Origin: Deltaproteobacteria bacterium RIFOXYD12_FULL_50_9
GTDB taxonomy: Bacteria > Desulfobacterota > Desulfobulbia > Desulfobulbales > CALZHT01
NCBI GenBank assembly: GCA_001799225.1
Contig: MGTA01000044.1
Coordinates: 13,048-20,373 of the forward strand
Direction of reading: 5' to 3'
DNA length: 7,326 nucleotides
Below the pieces are notes generated by a model. The model saw only the letters and a program-made list of their open reading frames with translations, was not told the DNA's origin and did no database searches. Every line of letters starts with the position of its first letter. Position 1 is the first letter of the stretch. A program made the position numbers and the translations under genes. Shown here piece by piece: positions 1-5,957 of the stretch.

Positions 1-279
1 ATATTCCGTCCAATGACTGAGCCAGAAAGGCATGGCGCCGTCCGGTCCCGGTTCGCAGCAGGTGAGTTGCAGGAAGGAAAAGGTATTAATCTGGCCAGGA
101 CGCCACTGATAGAGGGCCTCGTTGAGGAAGGCGATGATCGCGTAGATGATGGCGACGAAGGAGAGGAGCTTGACCCCTGGCGAATAGTGTCCCGGCAAAG
201 TATGCGGCTGCGCCTCATTGTTGTCGGCGAGTTCATAATTATTGGTTGGAAGATTATTCAAGAGAAGGTCAGTAGCCAT
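1..279 (-). CDS. Hypothetical membrane protein, N-terminal 93 residues (cut by window edge)
   Basis: On the minus strand an ATG at 279 opens a frame that runs without a stop to base 1, so only the first 93 residues are seen. The first 33 residues are polar and Asn-rich (starts MATDLLLNNLPTNN), followed by a hydrophobic stretch at about residues 36-53 (VKLLSFVAIIYAIIAFLN) that looks like a membrane segment or signal anchor, then a Cys-Cys pair at 74-75 and aromatic residues. Codons in this frame end mostly in C or G (runs of ATC, GCC, CTC, TTC), as expected for real coding sequence; the opposite-strand frame over the same bases is therefore read as an antisense shadow. The Shine-Dalgarno is weak (only AGACAGAT upstream), so the exact start is uncertain. 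It is transcribed divergently from the arsenosugar genes. I do not recognise the family, and no function is assigned. Confidence 0.6.
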   Translation of the reverse strand, partial: MATDLLLNNLPTNNYELADNNEAQPHTLPGHYSPGVKLLSFVAIIYAIIAFLNEALYQWRPGQINTFSFLQLTCCEPGPDGAMPFWLSHWTEY

Positions 280-322
280 TATCTGTCTATTTTTTTAGGT
301 AGCGGTAAAAATGCTGTGTGCC

Positions 323-351
323 TTGACTCGAGTCATTTGGTATAAATAAAT
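323..351 (+). promoter_or_regulatory. Candidate promoter with overlapping 12-bp palindrome (operator-like)
   Basis: In the gap between the divergent genes, TTGACT (323-328) is followed 17 bp later by ATAAAT (346-351), an acceptable but not strong sigma70-type pair pointing toward the glycosyltransferase gene. The perfect palindrome TGACTCGAGTCA (324-335) overlaps the -35 element, the usual place for a repressor operator. No recognisable ArsR-type ATCAA/TTGAT operator was found. The pairing of boxes is inference; the palindrome is directly visible. Confidence 0.3.
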
Positions 352-388
352 GTCTATATGTTTGTGCGTTGTTGTCAAGAAGAAAAAA

Positions 389-426
389 CGGCAATGCAAA
401 AAACTCGACGCTTTTGGCTTTTGCCG
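389..426 (+). repeat. Leader inverted repeat / possible stem-loop upstream of the glycosyltransferase
   Basis: CGGCAA (389-394) pairs perfectly with TTGCCG (421-426) across 26 nt, and a smaller hairpin GGC-TTTT-GCC lies at 416-425 in competition with it. It would lie in the transcript leader if transcription starts near 360. There is no following T-run, so it is not an intrinsic terminator. It could be mRNA leader structure or chance in an A/T-rich stretch. Confidence 0.25.
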
Positions 427-493
427 GTAAGTAGTAACGACAAAGGGAGATAGACTGTAAACAATATGTGGTGTGTTGTCGCAGGGGGTGCGG

Positions 494-1768
494 TTGAATT
501 CGTCTAAAGAGATTCTCATTATTTTTACCAGATACCCGATTGTGGGAGCAACTAAAACACGGTTGATTCCCGCTCTTGGCGAAGAGGGTGCAACGGAGCT
601 GCATCGTAAGATGACCGAGTTCACCCTTGTTCAGGCTCAAAAAAGTGGTGCATCCATTGATGTTCGGTATACCGGCGGTTCACAGGAAGAGATGCGCAAC
701 TGGTTGGGAAATGAGTTTCACTATACCGAACAGGGCGAAGGTTCCCTTGGTGAACGAATGGAACGGGCATTCAGCGATCATTTTTCTGCTGGAGCTGAAC
801 GGGTTGTCGTTATCGGTTGTGACTGTCCGACCAACAGATCGGCAACTATCCGTTCCGCCTTTGCTAAATTGGAAAAATTCCCTGCGGTCATTGGTCCTGC
901 CAAAGATGGAGGATACTACCTTTTGGGATTGACTCGACCTGTCCCAGAACTGTTTAGACTGTCACAGTGGGGAACGGATGCGGTCTTTCAGGAAACGCTT
1001 GCCGTGGCGAATTCGACGGGGCTATACATTGAAACGCTGCCGCTCTTGGGCGATGTTGATTACGTTGAGGATATTCCCCCGCTGATTTCAGTGGTGATTC
1101 CTACTTTCAATGAAGCAAAAAATATTGCTGATACCATTGTACCGCTGTTGGATTCTTTCAACACGGAAATCATTGTTTCGGATGGTGGAAGCAGTGATGC
1201 AACTCGTGAGATTGCCGAGAAGTTCGGGGTTCGGGTGGTCTCGTCGGCATCGGGGAGAGCAGTTCAGATGAACGTTGGTGCGAGGTGCTCTCGTGGAGAG
1301 ATCTTGCTATTTCTGCATGCGGATACAACGCTTCCGGCAAATTGGGATACAATAATTCGCGAAACTATCTCCTCTGCAGATACCGCTGTGGGGGCATTTC
1401 GATTTCGAGTACGGGAACGACTCTTTGGCATCTCGCTGGTGGAATGGGGAACGAATATTCGAGCCAAGTGGTTTCAGCGACCCTATGGTGATCAGGCTCT
1501 GTTCCTGAAACGCAACCTCTTCAAAGAACTGGGGAACTATCCCGAATTGCCCATTCTTGAAGATTTGGCATTGGTTAAAATGGCACAAAAATACGGGAAA
1601 ATCACCATCGTTTCACAATGGGCGGAAACTTCGGGAAGGCGATGGCAGAGATATGGCGTTCTTGGAACAACTCTGCAGAATCAGGTGATTCTTTTAGGAG
1701 CATTTTTAGGTGTTTCTCTATTCACGCTGACTGATTACTATCGCGGTAAAAAAAGTAAAATGCAGTAA
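494..1768 (+). CDS. Fused two-domain glycosyltransferase (TIGR04282-like + TIGR04283-like), arsenosugar pathway
   Basis: A 424-residue fusion of two families usually encoded separately near arsS. Residues ~5-190 are the TIGR04282/DUF2064 nucleotidyl-sugar-transferase-like domain: KTRL at 21-24 after a hydrophobic strand, and GCDCP at 108-112 as the metal/nucleotide-binding acidic motif. Residues ~197-420 are a GT-A family 2 domain of the TIGR04283 type: VVIPTFNE (200-207), DGGSSD (230-235), HAD (275-277, the DxD-like motif), GDQ (332-334) and ED (356-357), ending in a hydrophobic segment near 397-415 that may contact the membrane. These families are known as rSAM/selenodomain-associated and in arsenosugar clusters are taken to add or modify the sugar part; the exact donor is unknown. 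The TTG at 494 is preferred because AGGGGG (483-488) sits 5 nt upstream; GTG 473, TTG 476 and GTG 488 are in-frame alternatives with poorer spacing. First gene of the presumed operon; 59 nt precede the next gene. Confidence 0.85.
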   Translation: MNSSKEILIIFTRYPIVGATKTRLIPALGEEGATELHRKMTEFTLVQAQKSGASIDVRYTGGSQEEMRNWLGNEFHYTEQGEGSLGERMERAFSDHFSAGAERVVVIGCDCPTNRSATIRSAFAKLEKFPAVIGPAKDGGYYLLGLTRPVPELFRLSQWGTDAVFQETLAVANSTGLYIETLPLLGDVDYVEDIPPLISVVIPTFNEAKNIADTIVPLLDSFNTEIIVSDGGSSDATREIAEKFGVRVVSSASGRAVQMNVGARCSRGEILLFLHADTTLPANWDTIIRETISSADTAVGAFRFRVRERLFGISLVEWGTNIRAKWFQRPYGDQALFLKRNLFKELGNYPELPILEDLALVKMAQKYGKITIVSQWAETSGRRWQRYGVLGTTLQNQVILLGAFLGVSLFTLTDYYRGKKSKMQ

Positions 1769-1827
1769 TACTGTTCGCTGGGAATATCTTCGGGAAATAC
1801 AACGAGTTATAAAAAGGATATACTAAT

Positions 1828-2649
1828 ATGGAATGGTCAGAGAAAATGGACGAAGCTGTTGTAGCTATCGTAGCAATTATACCGGATTGTTCACCGGAAA
1901 CCGCAATCATTTTGGGAACAGGTTTGGGCTCGTTGATCGGAATTCTTGAAAATCCCGTAAAAATCCCCTATGAACGGATTCCGCATTTAGTTTCACCGAC
2001 GGTTATGAATCACGAGGGCACCCTTTGGTACGGTACTATTTCCGGGAAAAAGGTGATCCTGTTTCAGGGGAGGTTCCATTTTTATGAAGGATATTCACTA
2101 CAGGAAATCTCGTTCCCTGTTCGGATTGCCCAAGGACTGGGCTGTAAAAATTTGATTATCACCAATGTCGCCGGAGCACTGAATACCCAATTCAGAGCCG
2201 GGGAACTTGTTGCTATTACTGATCATATCAATCTTTTGGGAACATCTCCGCTGGTTGGTTCTAATGAAGAGAAGCTCGGGTCGCGCTTTCCCGATATGAT
2301 TGAACCATATTCTGAACGTTTTCTCGACACGATTCGCACAATAGCCTTAGAAGAGAAAGTGCTTCTGCATCGAGGAGTCTATGCCTGTGTGAGCGGGCCT
2401 CAATTGGAAACCCGTGCTGAATATCGTATGCTGAATATTTTGGGAGCGGATATGGTGGGAATGAGTACTGTTCCCGAGGTTATCACCGCGGTTCACGCAG
2501 GGCTTGCGGTGCTGGGAATAACGGTTCTTACCGATGAGTGTTTCCCTGATGCACTTACTCCCGTAAGTATCCCTGCGATTATGGCTTACGCACAGTCGGC
2601 AGAGTCAAAACTGGTCACGCTCGTTTCTCGATTCATAGAACGCAGTTAA
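1828..2649 (+). CDS. Purine nucleoside phosphorylase (PNP/MTAP family), arsenosugar-cluster type
   Basis: 273 residues, normal for the trimeric PNP/MTAP family (PF01048), cytoplasmic. It cleaves the N-glycosidic bond of purine nucleosides with phosphate. Visible motifs: GTGLG (30-34, phosphate loop, Thr where human PNP has Ser33), GRFHFYEGY (81-89, with the His and Tyr corresponding to human His86/Tyr88), TNVAG (112-116), GPQLET (190-195), GADMVGMSTVPEV (206-218) and LTDE (234-237). Asp236 stands where human PNP has Asn243, the residue that reads the 6-oxo group; Asp is the adenine-reading choice in MTAP. By context the substrate is likely the ArsS product, 5'-deoxy-5'-dimethylarsinoyl-adenosine, from which adenine must leave; this is inference, and general purine salvage is the alternative. 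Start ATG 1828 has AAGGA (1814-1818) 9 nt upstream. Followed by a 129-nt gap before the small ORF. Confidence 0.9.
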   Translation: MEWSEKMDEAVVAIVAIIPDCSPETAIILGTGLGSLIGILENPVKIPYERIPHLVSPTVMNHEGTLWYGTISGKKVILFQGRFHFYEGYSLQEISFPVRIAQGLGCKNLIITNVAGALNTQFRAGELVAITDHINLLGTSPLVGSNEEKLGSRFPDMIEPYSERFLDTIRTIALEEKVLLHRGVYACVSGPQLETRAEYRMLNILGADMVGMSTVPEVITAVHAGLAVLGITVLTDECFPDALTPVSIPAIMAYAQSAESKLVTLVSRFIERS

Positions 2650-2684
2650 AAATTGCGTCTCTACCTATAATTATCCACATTGTC

Positions 2685-2730
2685 TTGACGGTTACTGAAG
2701 AGTTTGGCATTTTGAGCAGTAGTCTTATCT
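2685..2730 (+). promoter_or_regulatory. Weak candidate promoters in the PNP-arsS gap
   Basis: TTGACG (2685-2690) is a good -35 hexamer, but the best -10 at 17 bp is only CATTTT (2708-2713). A second pairing, TTTGGC (2703-2708) with TTATCT (2725-2730) at 16 bp, is similarly weak. The 206-nt gap would allow separate transcription of the small ORF and arsS, but neither pair is convincing. Confidence 0.2.
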
Positions 2731-2736
2731 GTCCCT

Positions 2737-2755
2737 TTCCGGGGCATAACCGGAA
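2737..2755 (+). promoter_or_regulatory. Leader hairpin just upstream of the small ORF
   Basis: TTCCGG (2737-2742), a 7-nt loop GGCATAA, then CCGGAA (2750-2755) form a perfect 6-bp stem. It ends 7 nt before the AGAAGGA ribosome binding site (2763-2769) of the small ORF. No T-run follows, so it is not a classical terminator. It may stabilise the 5' end or tune translation of the small ORF and arsS; function is inference. Confidence 0.35.
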
Positions 2756-2778
2756 GCATTTGAGAAGGAACCGTCATC

Positions 2779-2853
2779 ATGAACATAACAGAAATAATCG
2801 GCGCAATCGCCAAGCAAGCAAAGTCAAAATCGAAGAAGGTTGAGAGTTGCTGA
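2779..2853 (+). CDS. Small ORF (24 residues), possible leader peptide or small protein coupled to arsS
   Basis: ATG 2779 is preceded by AGAAGGA (2763-2769) with 9-nt spacing, the best ribosome binding site in the window. The 24-residue product begins MNITEIIGAIAKQ, continues with a Lys/Ser-rich stretch, and ends in Cys24. Its TGA stop (2851-2853) lies 2 nt before the ATG of arsS (2856) and overlaps the alternative arsS TTG start (2847), a layout typical of translational coupling. I do not recognise the peptide. It could be a leader peptide controlling arsS, a small accessory protein, a peptide substrate, or a chance ORF. If the TGA were read as selenocysteine, five more residues (Ala-Cys-Lys-Gly-Thr) would follow to a second TGA at 2869, giving Cys-Sec-Ala-Cys. 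Confidence 0.45.
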   Translation: MNITEIIGAIAKQAKSKSKKVESC

Positions 2854-2855
2854 GC

Positions 2856-3923
2856 ATGCAAAGGAACTTGATACAATTCGAACAAGCATTGCACCCTGGA
2901 TGCGATGATGGGGCATCACCTGATAATTTTGCCGATAGACTGATAAAAATCGGTAAAGACCCACTCCTGGCTAAGAGCATTGATGTACTGCAAGTGAACC
3001 TGGGCTGCCGCTGCAATCTGGCTTGCAAGCATTGTCATGTGCAGGCTGGGCCTTTACGGACTGAAATGATGGCCCGGGAGGATATCAAAGCGGTCATCCA
3101 CATTCTTGCCGGTTCTCCGATTAAAATTCTTGATCTTACGGGTGGAGCGCCTGAACTGCATCCTGACTTCCGGTTTTTGGTGACTACAGCCAGAGCCATA
3201 GGTTGTCATGTAATGGTTCGCAGCAATCTGGCAATATTTTTTGAGCAGGATCCGGCAGAATGGCCTGATTTCTATAAAGAAAACGTTGTGGAAATCATCG
3301 CCTCCCTGCCTTGCTATAACGCGGTGAATGTCGATGCAGTCCGGGGTAGTGGCGTCTTTATGCAATGCATCCAGGCCCTGAAACTTCTTAACGAGCGCGG
3401 CTATGGCCGGGCGGACGGCAGGTTGAAGGTCCATCTTGTCCACAACCCATCCGGGCCATTCCTGCCGCCTCCCCAGGAATTACTTGAAGCCCGGTACCGT
3501 AAGGAGCTCCTGGAAAATTTTGGGGTCGGATTTAATTGCTTATACACCATGACCAACATGCCGCTGGGGCGATTTAAGGATTCGTTGATTAAATCCGGCA
3601 GACTGGAAGTCTATTTGGGAGAGTTGCAAAAGGCGTTCAACCCAGCGACCCTTGACGGCATCATGTGCCGTCGGCAGGTGAGTGTCGGTTGGGACGGCAC
3701 CCTTGCCGATTGTGACTTCAATCTTGCTGCTGGAATAGCATTGAAGAAAGATTGTCCAAGCAACGTCCGGGATTTTGATTATGAAATGCTCTGCCGGCGG
3801 CAAATAGTCGTGAGCGAGCACTGTTTCGGCTGCACAGCCAGTCAGGGCTCAAGTTGTACAGGGGCAGTGGCCGGCGGCCTGCCCGCCTTAAAATGTGCGT
3901 TCAGCGTTGTGCAATCAAGTTAA
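2856..3923 (+). CDS. arsS: Arsenosugar biosynthesis radical SAM protein ArsS
   Basis: A 355-residue cytoplasmic radical SAM enzyme of the TIGR04167 family. ArsS uses SAM and a [4Fe-4S] cluster to attach a 5'-deoxyadenosyl group to dimethylarsenite, giving the nucleoside precursor of arsenosugars. The cluster motif CxxxCxxC is Cys53-Cys57-Cys60, followed by the family signature HCHVQAGP; TGGAPE (95-100) is the GGE-like SAM motif; ASLPCYNAVNVDAVRGSGVF and the later LVHNPSGPFLPP are family-typical. The C-terminal Cys-rich DUF3641 domain has MCRRQVSVGWDGTLADCDFN and CFGCTASQGSSC (Cys323, 326, 334). In some relatives this region carries selenocysteine; here all positions are Cys and there is no in-frame TGA. 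Start: ATG 2856 couples to the small-ORF stop (GAGAG 9 nt upstream); TTG 2847, with AAGAAGG 7 nt upstream, would add three residues and is a serious alternative. Ends 35 nt before the next gene. Confidence 0.92.
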   Translation: MQRNLIQFEQALHPGCDDGASPDNFADRLIKIGKDPLLAKSIDVLQVNLGCRCNLACKHCHVQAGPLRTEMMAREDIKAVIHILAGSPIKILDLTGGAPELHPDFRFLVTTARAIGCHVMVRSNLAIFFEQDPAEWPDFYKENVVEIIASLPCYNAVNVDAVRGSGVFMQCIQALKLLNERGYGRADGRLKVHLVHNPSGPFLPPPQELLEARYRKELLENFGVGFNCLYTMTNMPLGRFKDSLIKSGRLEVYLGELQKAFNPATLDGIMCRRQVSVGWDGTLADCDFNLAAGIALKKDCPSNVRDFDYEMLCRRQIVVSEHCFGCTASQGSSCTGAVAGGLPALKCAFSVVQSS

Positions 3924-3958
3924 GAGCCGACTTTGACACGCTAAATTTACGGGATTTC

Positions 3959-5713
3959 ATGGAGGAAAATTTGTTTGCGGAGCCACGGAAGCTGAAAGGG
4001 CTGATGCTGGGCACGCTGGTGCTTATGGGCGTTCTGCTCTATGCCAATACCCTCAGGGTTCCCTTCTACCTCGATGATGTAGCCAATATTGAGGAGAACA
4101 GGGCTATCCAGTTGCACTCTCTGCAGTTCTCAAACCTTGCAGGCGCAGGAACCGGTGGTCTTTTAACGAACCGGCCGGTTGCGAATTTAAGCTTTGCTCT
4201 GAATTATTACATTAATGGCATGAACCCTGCCGGGTTTCATGTCGTGAATACTCTTATTCATGTGCTGGCCGGTGTTTTCCTCTTCCTGTTTCTGGTCAAG
4301 ACCTTTGGCCTGCCACAACATGCTGTTGCACGCGATGATGCCCTGGTTCTTGCTTTTGGCGGGGCACTGCTCTGGTTGGTCAATCCTCTGCACACGCAGT
4401 CGGTAACCTATATAGTACAGAGGATGAACAGCCTGGCCGCGCTGTTCTTTGTTATGGCGCTTTATTGTTATGCCCAGGGACGAACAGAGGCCGGAAAAGG
4501 CAGGCAGTTGACCTGGCTTGCCGGCGCCGGCGTTAGCGGTTTGCTGGCCCTGGGTACTAAGGAGAATGCCGCGACCCTGCCGTTTTTCATCCTGCTTTAT
4601 GAGTGGTTTTTTATCCAGGATCTCTCAAGCGCCTGGCTGCGCAAACATCTGCCACTTTTCCTTGGCGTCCTTATCGCCATCGCTCTGATCGGATATTTTT
4701 ATCTAGGGACAACGCCTTTCGACGCCATTCAGGCAACTTATAAAATGCGGGATTTTAGCCTGATTGAAAGGGTCCTCACCCAGTTCAGAGTAGTCATCTT
4801 TTACATCGGCCTCCTGCTTTTTCCTTATCCGGCGCGGCTCAGTCTGGAACATGACTTTCCTGTTTCCCATTCGCTTTTTAATCCACCGATGACGTTTTTC
4901 GCCATCTTGGCGATTCTGGCTCTGCTTGGTCTGGCACTCTATCTGGCCAGGCGGCAGCGATTTATTGCCTTTGCCATCTTATGGTTTCTGGGCAATTTGG
5001 TGATTGAGTCCTCGGTTATCGGACTTGAGATGGTTTTCGAACACCGGACCTACCTGCCTGCCATGCTGGTTTTTCCGATGATTGTGCTTCTGCTCGGTCG
5101 ATGGTTGAAGGCACCTCCTTTATGGGTCGTGCTGGGAGTGCTGACCATCGTATTCTCCTGGTGGACGGTAGAGAGAAACAACCTCTGGCTCGATCCGGTG
5201 AAATTCTGGCAGGAGTGTGTGCATAAGGCGCCAACTAATCCAAGGCCCTACAATAATCTTGGCCAGGTTCTGTTTGAACGGGGGGAGGTAGAGGCAGCCG
5301 TTGGCCAGTATCGCCAGGCTCTGCAGCATAAGCCGTCATTCTTCATGGCGCATAATAATTTAGGTATTGCCCTTAAGACCCAAGGGAAAATCAGGGAGGC
5401 AGCCCGGCATTTTGTCATGGCTTTAGATGGAGATCCCGGTAATGCCAAGATTCATAATAATCTCGGCAATATTTACGCGGGGCTGGGGGATTATGATAAG
5501 GCCGCTCTGCATCTGGAGGAGGCCCTGCGGATTGATCCCGGCTATGCGTCAGCGTATAACAACCTTGGTAATCTCATGATGTTCAAGGGACGGGTCAGTG
5601 AGGCGATTACCTATTACCGCCAAGCGCTCGCCATCACTCCCGGCAACGCAGATGCTCGGCACAACCTGGGGGTGGCCTTGCGGCAAGCCGCCAAGCTGCC
5701 GGTCAGCCGGTAA
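3959..5713 (+). CDS. Polytopic GT-C/TMTC-like membrane protein with C-terminal TPR repeats
   Basis: 584 residues. The N-terminal ~410 residues hold about nine or more hydrophobic segments with features of bacterial relatives of TMTC/protein O-mannosyltransferase-type GT-C enzymes: an acidic pair in the first external loop (FYLDDVANIEEN, Asp39-Asp40), NRPVANLSFALNY from residue 71, HVVNTLIH (94-101) and a later QRMNSLAALFF. GT-C enzymes use lipid-linked sugars at the outer membrane face; this activity is inferred here. From about residue 427 come four 34-residue TPR units (each with NNLG near its start) and part of a fifth. ATG 3959 is chosen because it precedes the first membrane segment and clears arsS; a start at 3854 would overlap arsS by 70 nt. 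The SD is weak (GGGA, 4 nt upstream). The last TPR ends abruptly in AAKLPVSR; see the finding on frame disruption. Same strand as arsS, 35-nt gap, so possibly cotranscribed. Confidence 0.8.
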   Translation: MEENLFAEPRKLKGLMLGTLVLMGVLLYANTLRVPFYLDDVANIEENRAIQLHSLQFSNLAGAGTGGLLTNRPVANLSFALNYYINGMNPAGFHVVNTLIHVLAGVFLFLFLVKTFGLPQHAVARDDALVLAFGGALLWLVNPLHTQSVTYIVQRMNSLAALFFVMALYCYAQGRTEAGKGRQLTWLAGAGVSGLLALGTKENAATLPFFILLYEWFFIQDLSSAWLRKHLPLFLGVLIAIALIGYFYLGTTPFDAIQATYKMRDFSLIERVLTQFRVVIFYIGLLLFPYPARLSLEHDFPVSHSLFNPPMTFFAILAILALLGLALYLARRQRFIAFAILWFLGNLVIESSVIGLEMVFEHRTYLPAMLVFPMIVLLLGRWLKAPPLWVVLGVLTIVFSWWTVERNNLWLDPVKFWQECVHKAPTNPRPYNNLGQVLFERGEVEAAVGQYRQALQHKPSFFMAHNNLGIALKTQGKIREAARHFVMALDGDPGNAKIHNNLGNIYAGLGDYDKAALHLEEALRIDPGYASAYNNLGNLMMFKGRVSEAITYYRQALAITPGNADARHNLGVALRQAAKLPVSR

Positions 5714-5714
5714 C

Positions 5715-5728
5715 CTTGCGGAAGCAAG
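5715..5728. terminator. Tetraloop hairpin between convergent stop codons
   Basis: CTTGC (5715-5719), loop GGAA, GCAAG (5724-5728): a perfect 5-bp stem with a GNRA-type tetraloop, lying in the 18 nt between the stop of the TPR gene (5711-5713) and the stop of the small minus-strand gene (5732-5734). There is no T-run on either side, so efficient intrinsic termination is doubtful; it may act as a weak bidirectional terminator or 3'-end stabiliser. Confidence 0.25.
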
Positions 5729-5731
5729 CCA

Positions 5732-5872
5732 TTATCGTGGCCGGATGGCCTGGCTGGGGCATTCCGTACAGAGGATACAGAACTCCTGAATAAGGATCTT
5801 TCGGGCTTTAATATCGAGCCTGAAGTAGAAGGGACTCTGCATTAAAACTCGAATAGCTTCTTGCTGGGTCAT
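5732..5872 (-). CDS. Small protein (46 residues) with CxxCxxC motif, unknown function
   Basis: Minus-strand ATG at 5872, with GAAGGTG upstream (AGG 6 nt from the ATG), opens a 46-codon frame ending at TAA (5734-5732). The product starts MTQQEAIRVLMQSPFYFRLD and continues as a charged amphipathic segment (KARKILIQEF), ending in Cys32-x-x-Cys35-x-x-Cys38 and a basic tail. The strong ribosome binding site, amphipathic pattern and the FYFRL core look like a genuine small conserved protein rather than noise; I have an impression of similar short deltaproteobacterial proteins but cannot name a family. The three cysteines could bind metal or a cluster, or be redox-active (inference). It is convergent with the TPR gene, 18 nt apart. 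No transmembrane segment or signal peptide. Confidence 0.6.
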   Translation of the reverse strand: MTQQEAIRVLMQSPFYFRLDIKARKILIQEFCILCTECPSQAIRPR

Positions 5873-5957
5873 TTTTCACCTTCTTTTTTTTAATCAGTTT
5901 AATGAAGCCTTATGTCCAACGTATCGGACTATTTATGTAAAAACATGAATTTCCTGT

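Noticed and set aside
13..345. Plus-strand 110-residue ORF at the left edge
   Set aside because: It is antisense to the 1-279 minus-strand frame, which has coding-like third positions and a membrane segment; the plus product is low-complexity acidic and unlike any family.
2640..2658. ACGCA-9-TGCGT hairpin at the PNP stop codon as terminator
   Set aside because: Only 5 bp with no T-run after it; not a credible intrinsic terminator.
3054..3443. Minus-strand 129-residue ORF inside arsS
   Set aside because: It lies wholly antisense to the clear radical SAM core and has no family features or good start site.
3854..3958. Longer N-terminus for the TPR membrane protein
   Set aside because: It would overlap arsS by 70 nt, add a basic Cys-containing tail read out of frame from the arsS end, and lacks a good ribosome binding site.
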